Below, piece by piece: positions 18,182-27,493 of a DNA stretch of 64,000 nt. The stretch spans positions 1 to 64,000 of the forward strand of contig DEFO01000036.1 of the NCBI GenBank assembly GCA_002350805.1, given 5' to 3'. The notes below the pieces were generated by a model that worked only from the letters and a program-made list of their open reading frames with translations, did no database searches and was not told the DNA's origin. Every line of letters begins with the position of its first letter. The first letter of the stretch is position 1. The position numbers were made by a program, and so were the translations under genes. Source of the stretch: Prevotella sp. UBA2850 (lineage in GTDB: Bacteria > Bacteroidota > Bacteroidia > Bacteroidales > Bacteroidaceae).

Positions 18182-19516
18182 ATGAAGAAAAGAATTGTAG
18201 TTTTGGGAGCTGGCGAGAGTGGCGCAGGTGCCGCCGTACTGGCCAAGAAAGAAGGGTTCGACGTGTTCGTTTCCGACATGTCGCTCATCAAAGACAAATA
18301 TAAGAAACTGCTTGACGACCACCAGATAGAATGGGAAGAAGGCCATCATACAGAAGAGAAGATCCTGAATGCCGACGAAATCATCAAGAGTCCAGGTATT
18401 CCCGATAGTGCCCCGATGATTCAGAAACTGATTCATCAGCATACACCCATCATCAGCGAGATAGAGTTTGCCGGACGCTACACGAACTCGAAGATGATTT
18501 GCATCACCGGTTCGAACGGAAAGACAACTACTACGTCCTTAATATATCATATCTTCAAAGAGGCTGGCTATGACGCAGGACTGGCAGGCAACATTGGCAA
18601 CTCGCTGGCCCTGCAAGTAGCCGAGAGTCCTCATGAATACTACATCATCGAGCTGAGTTCCTTCCAACTGGACAATATGTACGACTTCCGCGCAAATATT
18701 GCCATTCTGCTGAATATCACGCCCGACCATTTGGACCGCTACGACAACTGTATGCAAAACTATGTCGACTCGAAGATGCGCATCATTCAGAACCAGACGG
18801 CCGACGACGCCTTCATCTACTGGAACGACGACCCCATTATCAAGCGCGAGTTGGCAAAATATGACATCCATTCTGTGCAGTGCCCCTTCTCTGAGCTGAA
18901 AGAAAAAGGTTCCATCGGTTATATCGAGGAGGGGAAATACAAGATTGAGTGGCCCACCCCATTCAACATGGAGCAAGAGGCACTGAGCCTTACTGGCAAG
19001 CACAACATCTACAACTCATTGGCTGCCGGTATCGCCTCGAATATCAGCGGTATCAAGAAAGAGGTGATCCGCAAGTCGCTGGGCGACTTCCCCGGGGTGG
19101 AGCACAGACTCGAGAAGGTGTGCAGCGTTAGGGGCGTGCAGTATGTCAACGACTCGAAAGCCACCAATGTCGATGCCTGCTGGTATGCACTTGAGAGCAT
19201 GAATACCAAGGTGATTCTCATCATCGGAGGCAAGGACAAGGGAAACGACTATAACGCCATCAAGGATCTGGTGAAGGAAAAGTGCGCCGGACTTGTTTAC
19301 CTGGGAGCCGACAACACCAAATTACACAACTTCTTCGACCCACTGGGCATCCCCGTGCGCGACACCCACTCGATGAAAGAGTGTGTCGAGGCCTGCTACG
19401 AGATGGCAGAACCGGGCATGACCGTGCTGCTGAGCCCATGCTGCGCCAGTTTCGACCTGTTCAAGAACATGGAAGACCGCGGCGAGCAATTCAAGACATT
19501 AGTAAGAGCATTATAA
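18182..19516 (+). CDS. murD: UDP-MurNAc-L-alanine:D-glutamate ligase
   Basis: 444-residue cytoplasmic Mur ligase that adds D-glutamate. The N-terminal Rossmann motif is VLGAGESGAGAA, the ATP loop GSNGKTTTTS begins at Gly110, and NITPDHLDRY and the C-terminal LSPCCASFDLF are characteristic of MurD. Length is normal. The start lies 5 bases after mraY and the stop 10 bases before ftsW, consistent with one polycistronic message. Confidence 0.96.
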   Translation: MKKRIVVLGAGESGAGAAVLAKKEGFDVFVSDMSLIKDKYKKLLDDHQIEWEEGHHTEEKILNADEIIKSPGIPDSAPMIQKLIHQHTPIISEIEFAGRYTNSKMICITGSNGKTTTTSLIYHIFKEAGYDAGLAGNIGNSLALQVAESPHEYYIIELSSFQLDNMYDFRANIAILLNITPDHLDRYDNCMQNYVDSKMRIIQNQTADDAFIYWNDDPIIKRELAKYDIHSVQCPFSELKEKGSIGYIEEGKYKIEWPTPFNMEQEALSLTGKHNIYNSLAAGIASNISGIKKEVIRKSLGDFPGVEHRLEKVCSVRGVQYVNDSKATNVDACWYALESMNTKVILIIGGKDKGNDYNAIKDLVKEKCAGLVYLGADNTKLHNFFDPLGIPVRDTHSMKECVEACYEMAEPGMTVLLSPCCASFDLFKNMEDRGEQFKTLVRAL

Positions 19517-19526
19517 CGACAACCAC

Positions 19527-20819
19527 ATGTTAGACAAATTCTTCAGCAAGAAATTCAAGGGCGACGGAATCATTTGGACAGTATTCTTCCTGCTCTGCAT
19601 CATCAGCATCATCGAGGTATATAGTGCCTCGAGCGTGCTGTCGTACAAGAGTGGCAACTACTGGAGCCCTGTGTTGAAACACTTCGGACTGCTGGTAGTA
19701 GGTTTTGTCTGCATGATTGTGGTCCTGAACATCAAGTGCAAGTATTTCAAGATTGTCACGCCTTTCATGCTGCTGGCGGCGTTTGTCACGCTGCTATGGG
19801 TATTGGTGGCAGGACAGTCGACCAATGGTGCACAGCGATGGATCAGTCTGGTAGGCATACAATTCCAGCCTTCTGAGATAGCCAAAGGAGCCATGATACT
19901 GGCAGTGGCCCAGATCCTAAGCGCCATGCAAACCGAGCGAGGTGCCGACCGGCGCGCATTCAAGTACATCATGATTGTCAGCGCCTTCATCATTCCATTG
20001 ATCATGGTCGAGAACCTGTCGACTGCAGCCCTGCTCTGTCTGGTCATCCTGATGATGATGTTCATCGGACGAGTACCCATGTCGCAGATAGGTCGGCTGA
20101 TGGGTATCGGCATGCTGCTGCTCATCTTTGCCGTTTCGATGATTATGCTGGTAGGAAAAGAAACTCCGGCACAAGGCGACGCGAAAATGGCAATGACCGA
20201 GCAGACCGACGATGTGGTGACCGAGAAGCCCAGCAAACTGGAGAAGATCTTCCACCGAGCCGGTACTTGGAAATCGCGTATCGTCAAGCACCTCGACAAC
20301 AAAGAGATATCGCCTTACGAGTTCGACCTCGACAAAGACGCGCAAGTCGCTCATGCCAACATAGCCATTGCCTCGTCGAACGTAGTGGGAAAAGGCCCGG
20401 GCAACTCGGTTGAGCGCGATTTCCTGTCGCAGGCATTCTCAGACTTCATCTATGCCATCATCATCGAGGAGATGGGCATTGTGGGCGCCGTCGTTGTCTG
20501 CCTGCTCTACATCATCCTGCTGTTCCGCACAGCCAGCATTGCCAACCGGTGCGTGAATGCGTTCCCAGCCTTGCTCATCATGGGACTGGCCCTGCTGCTC
20601 GTCACTCAGGCACTGTTCAATATGCTAGTGGCTGTCGGGCTTGTACCCGTCACCGGCCAGCCGTTGCCGCTCATCAGCAAGGGAGGCACCTCAACCATCA
20701 TCAACTGCATCTACATAGGAGTCATCCTAAGTGTCAGTTACTCAGCCAAGAAGAAAGACGACGAGACTACCGACGAAGGAAAAAACAAGCAGCTGAAAGT
20801 GGCTTATCAACAAGCATAA
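19527..20819 (+). CDS. ftsW: septal peptidoglycan glycosyltransferase FtsW
   Basis: 430-residue SEDS-family membrane protein with about ten hydrophobic helices. Diagnostic segments are GAQRWISL and FQPSEIAKGAMIL (residues about 92-120) and QPLPLISKGGTS near residue 375. A hydrophilic insert of roughly 60 residues (about 213-275) lies between helices, longer than in E. coli. It polymerises lipid II at the septum with the FtsI encoded in this cluster. The gene is followed by a 73-base gap that contains an internal promoter for murG. Confidence 0.94.
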   Translation: MLDKFFSKKFKGDGIIWTVFFLLCIISIIEVYSASSVLSYKSGNYWSPVLKHFGLLVVGFVCMIVVLNIKCKYFKIVTPFMLLAAFVTLLWVLVAGQSTNGAQRWISLVGIQFQPSEIAKGAMILAVAQILSAMQTERGADRRAFKYIMIVSAFIIPLIMVENLSTAALLCLVILMMMFIGRVPMSQIGRLMGIGMLLLIFAVSMIMLVGKETPAQGDAKMAMTEQTDDVVTEKPSKLEKIFHRAGTWKSRIVKHLDNKEISPYEFDLDKDAQVAHANIAIASSNVVGKGPGNSVERDFLSQAFSDFIYAIIIEEMGIVGAVVVCLLYIILLFRTASIANRCVNAFPALLIMGLALLLVTQALFNMLVAVGLVPVTGQPLPLISKGGTSTIINCIYIGVILSVSYSAKKKDDETTDEGKNKQLKVAYQQA

Positions 20820-20840
20820 CAAATTTTATCAAAGAAAATA

Positions 20841-20870
20841 TTGAAAAAAGAAATATTTTCATTAATTTTG
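20841..20870 (+). promoter_or_regulatory. internal dcw promoter before murG
   Basis: TTG (20841-20843), a 19-base spacer and TAATTTTG (20863-20870) make a full Bacteroidota promoter in an AT-rich gap 22 bases before the murG ATG. It would let murG-murC-ftsQ-ftsA-ftsZ be expressed independently of the MraZ-controlled promoter. Confidence 0.75.
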
Positions 20871-20892
20871 CACGACATAGAAAAACGACTAT

Positions 20893-21999
20893 ATGGAGAA
20901 CGAGATAAGAGTTATCATCAGCGGTGGCGGTACAGGTGGACACATCTTTCCGGCCATATCGATAGCTAATGCCATCAAGGCGAAGCGCCCTGATGCTAAA
21001 ATACTGTTTGTAGGAGCTTTGGGGCGCATGGAGATGCAGCGCGTGCCGGCAGCAGGCTACGAGATCAAGGGTCTGCCCATCAGCGGTTTCGACCGTAAGC
21101 ACCTGCTGAAGAATTTCTCCGTACTGCTGAAGATATGGAAGAGCCAGCGCATGGCCAAAAATATCATCAAGGAATTCCGTCCGATGGCTGCAGTAGGTGT
21201 AGGCGGATATGCCAGCGGCCCTACACTCAACAAAGCGGCATCGATGGGTATTCCCTGTCTGATTCAGGAGCAGAACTCCTATGCTGGCGTCACCAACAAA
21301 CTGCTGGCCAAGAAAGCTCAAAAGATATGTGTGGCCTACGAGGGTATGGAGCGTTTCTTCCCTGCCGAGAAAATCATCATGACTGGCAATCCTGTTCGCC
21401 AATCACTGCTCGAGACGAGCGTCGACCGCAATGAGGTGATCAGCGCTTTGGGCCTCGACCCCAAGAAGAAGACCATCCTGCTGGTGGGCGGAAGCCTGGG
21501 AGCCCGCACCATCAACGAGAGTGTCATGCAGCATCTCGACCTGGTGGCTTCGTCGGGTGTGCAATTCATCTGGCAAACGGGTAAGTATTACTACCCCACC
21601 ATCAGCAAACAGCTTGAGGGCAAGAACCTGCCCATGCTCAAAGTGCTCGACTTCATCAGCGACATGGGTGCAGCCTACAAAGCAGCCGACCTGGTCATCA
21701 GCCGCGCCGGAGCCAGCAGCATCTCAGAGTTCTGCCTCATTGGCAAACCCGTCATCCTCGTTCCCTCACCGAATGTGGCCGAGGACCACCAGACGAAGAA
21801 TGCCATGGCACTGGTGCAGAAAGACGCTGCCCTCTACGTGAAAGATGCCGATGCACCGGCACAGCTGCTGCCGATGGCAGTCAGCACCGTTCAGGACACT
21901 GCCCGTCTAGACGCATTGAGAACAAACATCCTGAAACTTGCACTACCCCACTCGGCCGATATCATTGCCGACGAGGTATTGAAGATGATCAAGCAGTAA
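20893..21999 (+). CDS. murG: lipid II synthase (UDP-GlcNAc transferase)
   Basis: 368-residue GT-B glycosyltransferase acting on the inner face of the cytoplasmic membrane; it adds GlcNAc to lipid I. The GGGTGGHIFPA loop starts at residue 11, LLVGGSLGAR is the second-domain nucleotide loop, and ISRAGASSISEF is the UDP-GlcNAc-binding region. Length is normal. It has its own predicted promoter and lies 10 bases before murC. Confidence 0.96.
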   Translation: MENEIRVIISGGGTGGHIFPAISIANAIKAKRPDAKILFVGALGRMEMQRVPAAGYEIKGLPISGFDRKHLLKNFSVLLKIWKSQRMAKNIIKEFRPMAAVGVGGYASGPTLNKAASMGIPCLIQEQNSYAGVTNKLLAKKAQKICVAYEGMERFFPAEKIIMTGNPVRQSLLETSVDRNEVISALGLDPKKKTILLVGGSLGARTINESVMQHLDLVASSGVQFIWQTGKYYYPTISKQLEGKNLPMLKVLDFISDMGAAYKAADLVISRAGASSISEFCLIGKPVILVPSPNVAEDHQTKNAMALVQKDAALYVKDADAPAQLLPMAVSTVQDTARLDALRTNILKLALPHSADIIADEVLKMIKQ

Positions 22000-22009
22000 G
22001 AACGAAAAA

Positions 22010-23389
22010 ATGGAACTAAAGAATATTAAAGCAGTATATTTCGTGGGGGCTGGCGGCATCGGCATGAGTGCCCTTGCCCGCTACTTCATGAGCAAGGGAG
22101 TGGTCGTGGCCGGTTACGACAAGACCCCTTCTGAACTGACGCGCCAACTGGAAAAAGAAGGCATGCTGATTCACTACGAGGAAAACGTCGAGATGATACC
22201 CCATGCCTGTCAGAAAGCGGCCACCACACTGGTCATATATACCCCGGCCGTACCCAGTGAGCACCAAGAGATGGTGTGGTTCCGCGAAAACGGCTTTGAG
22301 ATACAGAAACGCGCACAGGTATTGGGTACCCTCACCCGTGCTCACAAAGGCCTCTGCTTTGCAGGTACACACGGCAAGACCACCACATCGACCATGTGCG
22401 CCCACATCATGCATCAGAGCCATCAGGACTGCAATGCCTTCCTGGGAGGCATCTCTAAGAATTATGGCACCAACTACATCCTGAGCAAGGAGAGCGACTA
22501 CGTAGTGATTGAGGCCGACGAGTTCGACCGCTCGTTCCATTGGCTGCGCCCCTGGATGAGCGTCATCACTTCTACCGACCCCGACCATCTTGACATCTAT
22601 GGCACTCCCGAGGCCTATCTCGAGAGTTTCCGTCACTACACCACCCTCATCCAGCCAGGCGGGGCATTGATCATCCATCGCGGACTGGCCATGAAGGCCG
22701 ATGTCCAGAGCGGTGTGCGCACCTTTGACTACAGTCTCAACGAGGGCGATTTCCATGCTGAGAACATAGTCATCGACAACGGTGAGATTACATTCGACTT
22801 TGTGTCACCCATCGAGACGGTGAGAGGCATCCAGCTGGGACAGCCCATCCCCATCAACATCGAGAACGGCATCGCTGCCATGGCCATGGCACAGCTCAAC
22901 GGATGTACTGCCGAGGAACTTCGCTACGGCATGAAGACTTACGGAGGTGTTGACCGCCGTTTCGACTTCAAGATCAAGAACGACCGGCACGTATTCTTGA
23001 GCGACTACGCCCACCATCCGCAAGAGATTTTTCAGAGTGCCAAGAGCATTCGCGAGCTCTACCGCAACCGCAAGATTACGGCCATCTTCCAGCCCCACCT
23101 CTATACCCGCACCCGCGATTTCTACCGCGAGTTTGCCAATGCGCTGAGCCAGCTCGATGAGGTCATCCTCTGCGATATCTACCCCGCTCGTGAGGAGCCC
23201 ATCCCTGGTGTCACCTCACAGCTCATCTACGACAATCTGAAGGAAGGCGTAGAGAAGAGCATGATCAAGAAAAACGAAGTGCTGGATCTGGTAAAAAGCC
23301 GCGACTTCGACGTGCTGGTGATTCTCGGTGCCGGTGACCTGGACAACTATGCGGCTGAAATCACCCGTATCATAAATAGTAAACAATAA
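22010..23389 (+). CDS. murC: UDP-MurNAc:L-alanine ligase
   Basis: 459-residue Mur ligase catalysing the first peptide-stem step. It has the N-terminal VGAGGIGMSALARY loop, the ATP loop GTHGKT from Gly119, the STDPDHLDIYGT block and the ACT-like DYAHHPQEI motif specific to MurC. It is slightly shorter than the E. coli protein. The ftsQ start follows 16 bases after the stop. No murB or ddl gene is present in this cluster, so those steps must be encoded elsewhere. Confidence 0.96.
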   Translation: MELKNIKAVYFVGAGGIGMSALARYFMSKGVVVAGYDKTPSELTRQLEKEGMLIHYEENVEMIPHACQKAATTLVIYTPAVPSEHQEMVWFRENGFEIQKRAQVLGTLTRAHKGLCFAGTHGKTTTSTMCAHIMHQSHQDCNAFLGGISKNYGTNYILSKESDYVVIEADEFDRSFHWLRPWMSVITSTDPDHLDIYGTPEAYLESFRHYTTLIQPGGALIIHRGLAMKADVQSGVRTFDYSLNEGDFHAENIVIDNGEITFDFVSPIETVRGIQLGQPIPINIENGIAAMAMAQLNGCTAEELRYGMKTYGGVDRRFDFKIKNDRHVFLSDYAHHPQEIFQSAKSIRELYRNRKITAIFQPHLYTRTRDFYREFANALSQLDEVILCDIYPAREEPIPGVTSQLIYDNLKEGVEKSMIKKNEVLDLVKSRDFDVLVILGAGDLDNYAAEITRIINSKQ

Positions 23390-23405
23390 CAACAAGACAC
23401 ACCCC

Positions 23406-24203
23406 ATGCGCTGGAAAAAAGTCGTTATCATCATACTCGACATCGCCCTGGCTGTCTACTTCGGACTGGCTGTCACGTCGTTCAATCATCCCGACGAGAC
23501 GTCAAAGGTGTGCACCAAGGTGGCCATCAACATCGCCGATGAGTCGACCAACGGGTTTCTCAGCGCATCAGAAATCAAGCACATTCTTGAGCGCAACCAG
23601 ATATATCCGCTCGAGAAGCGCATGGCTTTCGTCGACCCACGACGCATTGAGGATATTCTGAAGTCCAGCCCGTTTGTCAATACCGCACAGTGCTACACCA
23701 CACAGGACGGCCACGTATGTATCAACATCACGCAACGGCTGCCCATCGTGCGTATCAAGAGCAACAACGGCGACGACTACTATCTTGACGATCACGGAGG
23801 TATCATGCCCAACTCAAAATATACTTCCGACCTGATTATCGCCTCAGGGAGCATCAACAAATGGTTCGCACAGACCTATCTGGGCTGTCTGAGCAAAACC
23901 ATCATGGGCAACGACCTGTGGCGCAACCTCATCGAGCAGATTCATGTGCTGCCCGACCGCTCCATCGAGCTCGTTCCACGCATTGGCGACAACATCGTAT
24001 TTATCGGCAGTCTGCCCGAGAGCAACGACAAGGCCGTCCGCCAGAGCCTCATCGACGAGTATGTAGCCCGTAAGATGGAGCGTCTGGAGAAATTTTACAA
24101 ATACGGACTCTCCGAGGCCGGCTGGAACAAATACTCTTACATCAGCCTGGAGTTCGACAACCAGATTATCTGCAAGAAAAAGAAACATCAACCCGAAAAT
24201 TGA
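23406..24203 (+). CDS. ftsQ: cell division protein FtsQ/DivIB
   Basis: 265 residues: a short cytoplasmic end, one transmembrane helix (about 6-24) and a periplasmic region with a POTRA-like part (about 35-110, including FLSASEIKHIL and INITQRLPIVRI) and the FtsQ beta domain. Divergent in sequence, as FtsQ usually is in Bacteroidota, but location between murC and ftsA and topology fit well. It links early FtsA/FtsZ assembly to FtsL and FtsI/FtsW. Confidence 0.88.
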   Translation: MRWKKVVIIILDIALAVYFGLAVTSFNHPDETSKVCTKVAINIADESTNGFLSASEIKHILERNQIYPLEKRMAFVDPRRIEDILKSSPFVNTAQCYTTQDGHVCINITQRLPIVRIKSNNGDDYYLDDHGGIMPNSKYTSDLIIASGSINKWFAQTYLGCLSKTIMGNDLWRNLIEQIHVLPDRSIELVPRIGDNIVFIGSLPESNDKAVRQSLIDEYVARKMERLEKFYKYGLSEAGWNKYSYISLEFDNQIICKKKKHQPEN

Positions 24204-24223
24204 CAAATAATAATACAGACCCT

Positions 24224-25684
24224 ATGGCAGCAAAGGAATTTATCGTAGCTATTGAACTAGGCTCATCTAAGATGACCGGTATCGCCGGAAAGAAGAATAT
24301 GGACGGCAGCATCCAGGTACTGGCTGTTGTTCAGGAGGATTCGTCTTCTTTCATCCGCAAGGGCGTTGTGTACAATATCGACAAGACCGCTCAGTGCCTG
24401 TCGAATATTGTAAAGAAACTTACCAGTACCCTGAAGACAGAAATCTCTCATGTATACGTTGGAGTGGGCGGACAGTCCATCCTCAGCGTGAAAAATGTCA
24501 TTATCAAAGACCTGCCCGCCGATACGATTGTCAAGCAGGAGATGGTCAACGAGCTCATGGACGCCAACCGCAACATGACTTATCAGGACCAGGAAATACT
24601 CGATGCTGCCACGCAAGAATACAAGGTCGACTCGCAATATCAACTTGATCCGGTGGGCATTCAGTGCACCCGCCTCGAGGGCAACTTCCTGAATATTCTC
24701 TGGAGGAAGCTTTTCTACCGCAACCTGAACAAGTGTTTCGACATTGCCCACATTGCCATCGCAGAGATGTACCTCGCCCCGCTGGCTCTTGCCGACAGTG
24801 TGCTCACTGAGGCAGAGCGCCGCTCAGGCTGTGCATTGGTCGACCTGGGTGCAGACACCACCACCGTATCGGTCTACTACAAGAACATCCTGCGCCACTT
24901 GGCCGTCATTCCTCTCGGCGGTGCCAACATCACCAAGGATATCGCATCGCTGCAAATGGAGGAAAGCGAGGCTGAGAAAATGAAACTGAAATACGCATCG
25001 GCTTTCACCGACAACAGCGATATCGACAACAACCTGCAGCTGCCCATCGACTCCGACCGCACCGTAGAGAGCCGTAAGTTCATCGAGATTGTGGAGGGTC
25101 GTATGGCCGAAATCATCGAGAACGTATGGTATCAGATACCTTCTGAGTATGCCGACAAACTGCTGGGCGGCATCATCCTCACCGGCGGCGGCGCCAATAT
25201 GCGCAACATCGAGAAGGCTTTCCGCAACCACACACATATCGAGAAGATTCGCGTGGCTAAGTTCGTACAGAACACCATTACCGGCAACCAGCCCGAAATC
25301 ACCAGCCACAACGGCATGATGAACACCGTACTGGGACTGCTGGCCAAAGGCGACATGAACTGTGCTGGCGAGGAGGTCAACCCCAACGGCGACCTCTTCG
25401 GACAGAAACCGGCTGCAACCACCACTGCCGACATTCACCAGAAGGCCCGAACCGCCAACGAAATCAAGAGCGGTGTGGTCATCACCGAGGCCGAGAAGCA
25501 AAAGGCTGAGGAAGAGAAGCGCCGTCAGGAGGAAGAGGAAGCTGCCCGCAAGGCTGAGGAAGCTGCCGCAGAGGCTGCCCGCAAGGCTGAAGAGGAAAAG
25601 AAACGCAAGGAGAACAGCGGCCTGAAAAAATTCGGCAGCAAGTTCAGGAACTTCCTGAACAACATTCTCACCGAGGAGGAATAA
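24224..25684 (+). CDS. ftsA: cell division protein FtsA, actin-like FtsZ membrane anchor
   Basis: 486 residues with the actin/Hsp70 fold: phosphate-1 motif VAIELGSSKMTG near the N-terminus, an SHS2 (1C) insert around residues 75-155, phosphate-2 LVDLGADTTTVSVY and adenosine motif GGIILTGGGANM. After residue 400 comes a highly charged Lys/Glu/Ala coiled stretch and then the terminal amphipathic helix (GLKKFGSKFRNFLNNIL) that tethers it to the membrane. I prefer the ATG at 24224: an upstream in-frame TTG at 24200 overlaps the ftsQ stop and adds eight unlikely residues. Confidence 0.95.
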   Translation: MAAKEFIVAIELGSSKMTGIAGKKNMDGSIQVLAVVQEDSSSFIRKGVVYNIDKTAQCLSNIVKKLTSTLKTEISHVYVGVGGQSILSVKNVIIKDLPADTIVKQEMVNELMDANRNMTYQDQEILDAATQEYKVDSQYQLDPVGIQCTRLEGNFLNILWRKLFYRNLNKCFDIAHIAIAEMYLAPLALADSVLTEAERRSGCALVDLGADTTTVSVYYKNILRHLAVIPLGGANITKDIASLQMEESEAEKMKLKYASAFTDNSDIDNNLQLPIDSDRTVESRKFIEIVEGRMAEIIENVWYQIPSEYADKLLGGIILTGGGANMRNIEKAFRNHTHIEKIRVAKFVQNTITGNQPEITSHNGMMNTVLGLLAKGDMNCAGEEVNPNGDLFGQKPAATTTADIHQKARTANEIKSGVVITEAEKQKAEEEKRRQEEEEAARKAEEAAAEAARKAEEEKKRKENSGLKKFGSKFRNFLNNILTEEE

Positions 25685-25706
25685 AACCAGCACCAGAGAG
25701 CAAGAG

Positions 25707-25724
25707 CCAGGGTGCTCACCCTGG
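25707..25724 (+). promoter_or_regulatory. hairpin between ftsA and ftsZ
   Basis: CCAGGGTG is followed after two bases by its reverse complement CACCCTGG. This is a compact GC-rich hairpin in the 85-base ftsA-ftsZ spacer with no T-run after it. It may be an mRNA-stabilising or processing element that lets ftsZ be made in excess of FtsA. That role is inferred. Confidence 0.5.
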
Positions 25725-25769
25725 ATTTGAGGAACAGAAGACAACAACCCCATAAAAACGACAACCATT

Positions 25770-27101
25770 ATGAACGAAACAAATCAATTCGACATATTAG
25801 ACTTCGGTGAGCCCGAAAAAGAGAAAAGCATCATCAAGGTCATTGGCGTAGGTGGCGGTGGAGGCAATGCCGTCAACCACATGTACCGCGAAGGCATCCA
25901 CGATGTCACTTTCGTGCTCTGCAATACCGATAACCAAGCCCTCAACGACAGCCCCGTGCCCGTTCATCTGCAACTGGGAAAAGAGGGACTGGGAGCCGGC
26001 AACAAACCCGAACGGGCCCGTCAGGCCGCTGAGGAAAGCATCGAAGACGTACGCAACATGCTCAACGACGGCACTCGCATGGCCTTTATCACGGCCGGTA
26101 TGGGTGGAGGAACAGGCACCGGAGCAGCGCCCGTCATTGCCCGCGAGTCGAAAAACCTGGGCATCCTCACTGTTGGCATCGTCACCATCCCCTTCCGCTT
26201 CGAGGGCGACAAGAAAATCGACCAGGCGCTCGACGGTGTGGAGGAGATGTCGAAGCATGTTGATGCTCTGCTGGTGATCAACAATGAGCGTCTGCGCGAG
26301 ATCTATCCTGAGCTGACAGTGCTCGACGCCTTCGGAAAGGCTGACGACACACTGAGCGTGGCCGCCAAGTCAATTGCCGAGATTATCACTGTGCACGGCC
26401 TTATTAACCTCGACTTCAACGATGTCAAGACAGTACTGAAAGACGGCGGAGTCGCCATCATGTCGACCGGATATGGCGAAGGCGAATCGCGTGTAAAGAA
26501 AGCTATCGACGACGCCCTGAACTCACCCCTGCTCAACGACAACGACATCTTCAACTCGAAGAGAATCCTGCTGAGCATCTCTTTCTGCAACGACAAGCAG
26601 AACAGTGGCGGTCTGATGATGGAAGAGATGAACGATGTCAACGAGTTCATGGCTAAGTTCGGCAACGACTTTGAAATCAAATGGGGACTGGCCACCGACC
26701 CCGAACTAGGCAATAAGGTAAAGGTCACTATCCTCGCCACTGGCTTCGGCATCGAGGATGTCGACGGTATGAGCACACACTTCAACAAACGTACTGAGGA
26801 GGAAGCCAACCGACTGGCCGAGGAAGAAGAGAAGCGTGCTGAGCGTCAGGACCGCCGCAACCGCTACTACGGCAAAGACGGCAACAACACCCAGTACAAA
26901 CGCCGTCCACATATCTTCATCTTCCGCCCCGAAGACCTCGACAACGACGATGTCATCTCGGCCGTTGAGTCGACGCCCACCTACAAGCGCACACGCCAAG
27001 TGCTCGACAACATTCGCAGTCAGGCCTCTGGCAGTGTGGTCACCGACGAGCCCGGCAACAAAAACGACGAGCCGGTGCAGGGTGTCATCAGTTTCGCATA
27101 A
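25770..27101 (+). CDS. ftsZ: cell division GTPase FtsZ
   Basis: 443-residue tubulin homologue that polymerises into the Z ring. Visible are the VIGVGGGGGNAVNHM nucleotide-binding start, the tubulin signature GGGTGTGAAP near residue 112 and the T7-loop NLDFNDVKT. The globular part ends near residue 330, followed by a charged linker. The C-terminal region contains the Bacteroidota-type IFRPEDLDNDD block but ends in GVISFA rather than the proteobacterial DIPAFLR tail, so its FtsA contact peptide must differ. Last gene of the dcw cluster; a terminator follows 46 bases later. Confidence 0.97.
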   Translation: MNETNQFDILDFGEPEKEKSIIKVIGVGGGGGNAVNHMYREGIHDVTFVLCNTDNQALNDSPVPVHLQLGKEGLGAGNKPERARQAAEESIEDVRNMLNDGTRMAFITAGMGGGTGTGAAPVIARESKNLGILTVGIVTIPFRFEGDKKIDQALDGVEEMSKHVDALLVINNERLREIYPELTVLDAFGKADDTLSVAAKSIAEIITVHGLINLDFNDVKTVLKDGGVAIMSTGYGEGESRVKKAIDDALNSPLLNDNDIFNSKRILLSISFCNDKQNSGGLMMEEMNDVNEFMAKFGNDFEIKWGLATDPELGNKVKVTILATGFGIEDVDGMSTHFNKRTEEEANRLAEEEEKRAERQDRRNRYYGKDGNNTQYKRRPHIFIFRPEDLDNDDVISAVESTPTYKRTRQVLDNIRSQASGSVVTDEPGNKNDEPVQGVISFA

Positions 27102-27146
27102 GCACATTTGTTCTTATAGACACCGAGGGCAGGTGCTGCCTTCATG

Positions 27147-27180
27147 AAAGGAGCCGGACTTGCAGCCGGCTCCTTTCGTT
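27147..27180 (+). terminator. terminator of the dcw cluster
   Basis: AAAGGAGCCGG (27147-27157) pairs perfectly with CCGGCTCCTTT (27166-27176) across an 8-base loop, followed by CGTTTCTT. Downstream to 27493 there is no gene, only a direct repeat of GTTGCAA...TCAACAG (27188-27204 and 27218-27235) and the 22-bp tandem array. Confidence 0.85.
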
Positions 27181-27319
27181 TCTTATAGTTGCAAATATCA
27201 ACAGACCATTTCTAACTGTTGCAACATGTCAACAGGCAAAGTCACTATTTAAACCCAATAAACCCAATCGTCTTTAGTTCATTAGGACTATAAATGTGCC
27301 TCCAAGCGCAGTCATTTCC

Positions 27320-27451
27320 AATTCATGCCTGATTGGGTTGCAATTAACCGACAAATTACACTCTAATTAATGCCTAATTGACCTGTAATTAATGCCTAAT
27401 TGCAACGTAATTAGGGCCTAATTAGAGTGTAATTAATGCCTAATTAGAAAT
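27320..27451. repeat. 22-bp tandem repeat, six units
   Basis: Four good copies of the unit TAATTAATGCCTAATTGACC plus two bases run from 27364 to 27451. Two degenerate copies in exact register precede them (27320-27363). Each unit holds a near-palindrome, best seen as TAATTAGGGCCTAATTA at 27408. The array lies between the convergent 3' ends of ftsZ and the regulator gene. There are no unique spacers, so it is not CRISPR. Confidence 0.85.
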
Positions 27452-27493
27452 ACGCCACCGAAACCACATGAAGCATCGCCGCTATAAGGTCTT

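Noticed and set aside
27320..27451. Possible CRISPR array
   Set aside because: Units are contiguous 22-bp tandem repeats without unique spacers, and no cas genes are present.
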